Of a stretch of 8,728 nucleotides of DNA, positions 6,779 through 8,728 are shown piece by piece. Origin of the DNA: SHZI01 sp964417725. Its GTDB lineage: Bacteria > Pseudomonadota > Gammaproteobacteria > Steroidobacterales > GCA-2729495. Position 1 is the first letter of the stretch, and the number at the start of each line of letters is the position of its first letter. A model generated the notes under the pieces. The model did no database searches. It saw only the letters and a list, made by a program, of their open reading frames with translations, and was not told the origin of the DNA. Both the position numbers and the translations under genes were made by a program. The stretch covers positions 1-8,728 of the forward strand of contig CAYQIV010000044.1 of NCBI GenBank assembly GCA_964417725.1. Reading direction: 5' to 3'.

Positions 6779-7094
6779 GCGGCACACCGGCCCGGCGCGC
6801 ATCCGCCGCCGCCAGCCGCCGTCGCGCCTCACGCGGGTCGCAGTCGAGCGGCCGGTACACCTCGACGCGGTCACCCTCGCGCAGGACGGCGTCATCGGCC
6901 ACCGGCCGGCCCCATACGCCGAGCGGGCACCGTGCCACGTCGATTTCCGGAAACGCCACACCGATGCCGGCGTCGACCACCGCCCGGCGTGCCGTCGTGC
7001 CCGGCGCCACCGCCAGCGTCTCCAGCCGCTGCCGGTCAGGCAGCGCGCAGGCCACCTCAACCACGAGCTGCCCGTCCTTCGGCCGCTCAGCCAT
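6762..7094 (-). CDS. rnfH: RnfH family ubiquitin-like protein
   Basis: RnfH is a small beta-grasp (ubiquitin-like) protein of uncertain role. It forms a conserved pair with RatA and in some genomes is linked to rnf electron-transport genes, to which it owes its name. The 110-residue product shows the family pattern: VVEVACALPDRQRL (11-24), the central GxGVAFPEIDVARCPLGVWGRPVADDAVLREGD segment (43-75), and DRVEVYRPLDCDPREARRR (75-93). The ATG at 7094 overlaps the end of ratA by 8 bases, which implies translational coupling. An upstream in-frame start at 7124 would lie deeper inside ratA and is not needed. The 3' end overlaps bamE tail-to-tail. Confidence 0.93.
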   Translation of the reverse strand: MAERPKDGQLVVEVACALPDRQRLETLAVAPGTTARRAVVDAGIGVAFPEIDVARCPLGVWGRPVADDAVLREGDRVEVYRPLDCDPREARRRLAAADARRAGVPLNRRA

Positions 7095-7518
7095 ACAACG
7101 CGCGGGCCCGGCTGACGAAGGCATCGACGAGGCTGTTGCAGGTCACTTCGAAGACCGGCCCGAGCAGCAGGTCGCTGGCCTTGTTGCTGAACTCGAAACG
7201 CACCCGCAGCGTGATCCGGCAGCCGCTTTCGCCCAGCGGCGCGAGCTGCCACTCCCCTTCCAGCTCGCGGAACGGCCCGTCCCTGAGGTGCATGCCGATG
7301 CGCGCCGGCGGCTGCATCTCGTTGCGCGTGGTGAAGGTCGCCTGCAGCGGCCCCTTGCTCAGCGACAGGCTGGCCAGCACGCCCTGCGCATCCCGCGTGA
7401 TGATGCGGCTGGCGCTGCAGCCGGGCAGGAAAGCCGGATAGGCATCGATGTCGGCGATGATGTCGAACATCGCCGCGGCCGAATACGGCACGATCGCCGA
7501 ACGTTGGACCTCACGCAC
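7087..7518 (-). CDS. ratA: RatA family START/polyketide-cyclase-like protein
   Basis: This is a 143-residue single-domain protein of the SRPBCC (START-like) fold. The E. coli member was reported as a toxin that blocks 70S ribosome assembly; the eukaryotic relative is the coenzyme Q binding protein Coq10. That makes a ubiquinone-related role equally possible. Recognisable segments are VQRSAIVPYSAAAMFDIIADIDAYPAFLPGC (4-34), TFTTRNEM (61-68), LRDGPFRELEGEWQ (78-91), CRITLRVRFEFSNK (99-112) and the C-terminal helix with AFVSRARALY (133-142). The reading frame stays open far upstream across smpB. The GTG at 7518 is chosen because GGAG (7529-7526) lies 7 bases upstream and the protein then begins as the family does. 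The stop codon overlaps the start of rnfH. Confidence 0.95.
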   Translation of the reverse strand: MREVQRSAIVPYSAAAMFDIIADIDAYPAFLPGCSASRIITRDAQGVLASLSLSKGPLQATFTTRNEMQPPARIGMHLRDGPFRELEGEWQLAPLGESGCRITLRVRFEFSNKASDLLLGPVFEVTCNSLVDAFVSRARALYG

Positions 7519-7525
7519 GCAGACA

Positions 7526-7529
7526 CTCC
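7526..7529 (-). promoter_or_regulatory. Ribosome binding site fixing the ratA GTG start
   Basis: GGAG (7529-7526 on the minus strand) lies 7 bases from the GTG at 7518. It selects this codon among several nearby in-frame GTGs. Confidence 0.65.
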
Positions 7530-7556
7530 GGAATGACACTTCCACCCATCGTCGCC

Positions 7557-7614
7557 GTTGTCCGCCGGGCTTCACCCCCGCAGAGACGCCATTGGCGGCA
7601 TCGCGACGGACAAC
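7557..7614. repeat. Inverted repeat in the ratA-smpB divergent gap
   Basis: GTTGTCCG (7557-7564) and CGGACAAC (7607-7614) are perfect 8-base inverted repeats 42 bases apart. Between them CGCC (7587-7590) and GGCG (7594-7597) form a smaller stem. The element lies in the 171-base region between two divergently transcribed genes and could be a regulator site or leader structure of ratA. No known operator matches it. Confidence 0.5.
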
Positions 7615-7644
7615 CCAAACAGCCCGCCACTGCACGGCAAAATC

Positions 7645-7660
7645 TGGCAGGATTGTTGCC
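7645..7660 (+). promoter_or_regulatory. Sigma-54-like promoter element before smpB
   Basis: The site reads TGGCAGGATTGTTGCC. It has GG (7646-7647) and GC (7658-7659) exactly 10 bases apart, and agrees with the sigma-54 consensus TGGCACG-N4-TTGCA except for one base in each block. A start near 7671 would leave about 19 bases to the smpB ATG. smpB is normally a housekeeping gene, so this may be chance. Confidence 0.3.
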
Positions 7661-7689
7661 CGTTTCGTTGATTCCCCACAACCTTTCGC

Positions 7690-8166
7690 ATGGCCGCGCC
7701 GAAAAAACCCGCCGCCGAGGCCCGCAAGCTCATCGCCGACAACCGCGCGGCGCGCCATGACTTCGCCATCGAGGATGACCACGAGGCCGGCATCGTCCTC
7801 GAGGGCTGGGAAGTCAAGAGCCTGCGCGCCGGGCGCATCAACCTCAAGGAAAGCTATGCCGTGCTGAGAAACGGCGAGGCCTGGCTCCTCGGCTGCCATA
7901 TCTCGCCGCTCAACAGCGCCTCGACCCATGTCCGGCCCGACCCCACGCGGACGCGCAAGCTGCTCCTCCACCGCCGCGAGATCGACCGCCTCGTCGGCGC
8001 CGTCGAACGCGGCGGCTACGCGCTGGTGCCGCTGTCGATGTACTGGCACAAGGGCCGCGCCAAGATCCGCCTCGGTCTCGGCAAGGGCAAGAAGGCCCAC
8101 GACAAACGCGCCAGCGAGAAATCCCGCGACTGGCAGCGCCAGAAGCAGCGCCTGCTCAGACACTGA
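7690..8166 (+). CDS. smpB: SsrA-binding protein SmpB
   Basis: SmpB is the protein partner of tmRNA. It binds the tRNA-like domain, mimics the missing anticodon stem in the ribosomal A site and places its C-terminal tail in the empty mRNA channel during ribosome rescue. The 158-residue protein is complete: the beta-barrel core carries NRAARHDF (18-25), GWEVKSLRAGRINLKESY (39-56), STHVRPDPTRTRKLLL (78-93) and LSMYWHKGRAKIRLGL (115-130). The basic tail has GKGKKAHDKR (131-140) followed by a Lys/Arg-rich helix to residue 158. The ATG at 7690 has no strong ribosome site. The adjacent ssrA gene encodes its RNA partner. Confidence 0.97.
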   Translation: MAAPKKPAAEARKLIADNRAARHDFAIEDDHEAGIVLEGWEVKSLRAGRINLKESYAVLRNGEAWLLGCHISPLNSASTHVRPDPTRTRKLLLHRREIDRLVGAVERGGYALVPLSMYWHKGRAKIRLGLGKGKKAHDKRASEKSRDWQRQKQRLLRH

Positions 8167-8170
8167 AAGC

Positions 8171-8206
8171 AATTTAAATTCAATATATTGCGATCATTCG
8201 TTGATC
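8171..8206. repeat. AT-rich palindrome cluster between smpB and ssrA
   Basis: Right after the smpB stop codon two perfect 10-base palindromes lie head to tail, AATTTAAATT (8171-8180) and CAATATATTG (8181-8190). GATCA (8192-8196) and TGATC (8202-8206) then form an inverted repeat around a 5-base loop. The stretch is strongly AT-rich in a GC-rich window. It contains TATATT (8184-8189), a possible -10 box, but no good -35 at normal spacing. It might be an upstream element of ssrA, a protein-binding site or a weak terminator region. Confidence 0.55.
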
Positions 8207-8291
8207 TTATTTCTGTGTCTCTGGCCAACCGGATTCCGCCGCCGATACCCCGCCCCCTGCATGGCCGGCGCACCGCACGTGACACGCGCCC

Positions 8292-8320
8292 TTGGCCTTT
8301 TCCTTGCCGGCGCCTAAACT
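8292..8320 (+). promoter_or_regulatory. Candidate ssrA promoter
   Basis: TTGGCC (8292-8297), a 17-base spacer and TAAACT (8315-8320) match sigma-70 boxes at 4 of 6 positions each with ideal spacing. The start near 8327 would give the tmRNA precursor a 5' leader of about 38 bases, to be removed by RNase P. Confidence 0.55.
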
Positions 8321-8328
8321 TCCCGGCA

Positions 8329-8349
8329 CGTGCCTGGTCTCAGGGCACG
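8329..8349 (+). other. Hairpin in the pre-tmRNA leader
   Basis: CGTGCCTG (8329-8336) pairs with CAGGGCACG (8341-8349) around a GTCT loop, with one bulged G. It would form in the 5' leader, 15 bases before the mature tmRNA end. The same bases also take part in a 10-base DNA palindrome, GGCACGTGCC (8325-8334), at the predicted start site. A role in processing or start-site control is inferred. Confidence 0.45.
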
Positions 8350-8364
8350 GACGACGAACATCAC

Positions 8365-8728
8365 GGGGGCGACCTGGATTCGACGTGGGTTGCGAACCCC
8401 TGGGTGCATGCCGAGGTGCAGATCACCTCGTTAATCCATCTGCAAACCTCATAGTTGCCAACGACGACAACTACGCTCTCGCCGCCTAAAAACCGGCCGT
8501 GAGCCTTCCGACCGGAGCCGTGCCTGTGCGATCCGGACCCGGGAGTCACCCTTCACAGGATCGCGTGCGGGCTCGTCCAGGGCGCAATCGTTAAAGACCA
8601 CCACTGGACTGGCTGTCGGTCTTCCCTGTCCGTCGGGTAGCCGCCAGCAAGATCAAAGGCGGAATAAGCATGTAGATCACAGGGCAGAGGGCTTGCGGAC
8701 GCGGGTTCGATTCCCGCCGCCTCCACCA
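8365..8728 (+). ncRNA. ssrA: Transfer-messenger RNA (tmRNA), one-piece
   Basis: tmRNA rescues ribosomes stalled on broken mRNA: charged with alanine it enters the A site with SmpB, then supplies a short reading frame that adds a degradation tag. The gene is complete at 364 bases. The acceptor stem pairs GGGGGCG (8365-8371) with CGCCTCC (8718-8724) and has the G3-U pair that alanyl-tRNA synthetase reads. The discriminator A8725 and encoded CCA (8726-8728) follow. The T arm is GCGGG-TTCGATT-CCCGC (8701-8717), and the 5' part shows the conserved CTGGATTCGACG (8374-8385). Pseudoknot 1 is visible as CGAGGT/ACCTCG (8412-8417 with 8425-8430) and GCAGAT/ATCTGC (8418-8423 with 8438-8443). The mature 5' end is taken as the first base of the acceptor stem. 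Confidence 0.98.
8457..8489 (+). other. tmRNA tag reading frame (ANDDNYALAA)
   Basis: The resume codon GCC (8457-8459) opens a frame for ANDDNYALAA ended by TAA (8487-8489). It is preceded by TAGTT, which keeps the conserved A four bases before the resume codon. The LAA end is the signal read by ClpXP and ClpAP. The tag equals the pseudomonad one as I recall it and differs from E. coli ANDENYALAA by one residue. Confidence 0.96.

Noticed and set aside
7087..8172. ratA frame read as a 361-residue protein
   Set aside because: The upstream part is antisense to smpB and shows no family resemblance. A GTG at 7518 with a good ribosome site gives the normal RatA length.
8192..8216. Intrinsic terminator for smpB from the GATCA/TGATC stem and the following T-rich bases
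   Set aside because: The stem has only five mostly AT pairs and the T-rich part is interrupted, so termination would be very weak.
8701..8728. Phage or island attachment site at the ssrA 3' end
   Set aside because: The 3' end of ssrA is a known integration site, but the window stops at its last base and no integrase or repeated end is visible, so there is nothing to support it.

Overview
The window is an ordinary-looking chromosomal segment of a GC-rich proteobacterium, most likely a gammaproteobacterium. It holds a housekeeping and stress cluster and no mobile element, CRISPR array or unknown gene. The evidence for the host is high GC in every gene, a tmRNA tag (ANDDNYALAA) of the pseudomonad type, and the gene order. 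The grpE-nadK-recN-bamE-rnfH-ratA-smpB-ssrA neighbourhood is the one known from Escherichia coli. The placement of fur between recN and bamE is the pseudomonad arrangement, and hrcA directly upstream of grpE-dnaK is the Xanthomonas-like arrangement. A deep or Xanthomonadales/Chromatiales-like gammaproteobacterium would fit, but the exact taxon cannot be read from the sequence.

Layout. Bases 1-3029 carry the minus-strand heat-shock operon hrcA-grpE-dnaK; dnaK is cut by the window edge after 400 codons. Bases 3219-5877 carry the plus-strand pair nadK-recN. The minus-strand fur gene (5928-6347) is convergent with recN and divergent from bamE (6422-6778). The minus-strand pair ratA-rnfH (7518-6762) is tail-to-tail with bamE and overlaps it. 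smpB (7690-8166) and the complete ssrA gene for tmRNA (8365-8728) close the window, whose last base is the A of the encoded CCA.

How the genes work together. HrcA is the CIRCE-binding repressor, GrpE the nucleotide exchange factor and DnaK the Hsp70. SmpB and tmRNA form the trans-translation ribosome rescue system. RecN is the SMC-like double-strand-break repair protein, NadK makes NADP, Fur controls iron genes, BamE is a lipoprotein of the outer-membrane assembly machine, and RatA and RnfH are small conserved proteins.

The most interesting content is regulatory. The heat-shock operon appears to carry three control elements in series. These are a degenerate CIRCE operator over the -35 of the hrcA promoter, a sigma-32 type promoter buried in the last codons of hrcA in front of grpE, and a textbook sigma-32 promoter in the grpE-dnaK gap. 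This predicts repressor control of the whole operon plus sigma-32 boosting of the chaperone genes alone. Other points are a structured leader in front of grpE, a sigma-54-like site in front of smpB, and an AT-rich double palindrome between smpB and ssrA.
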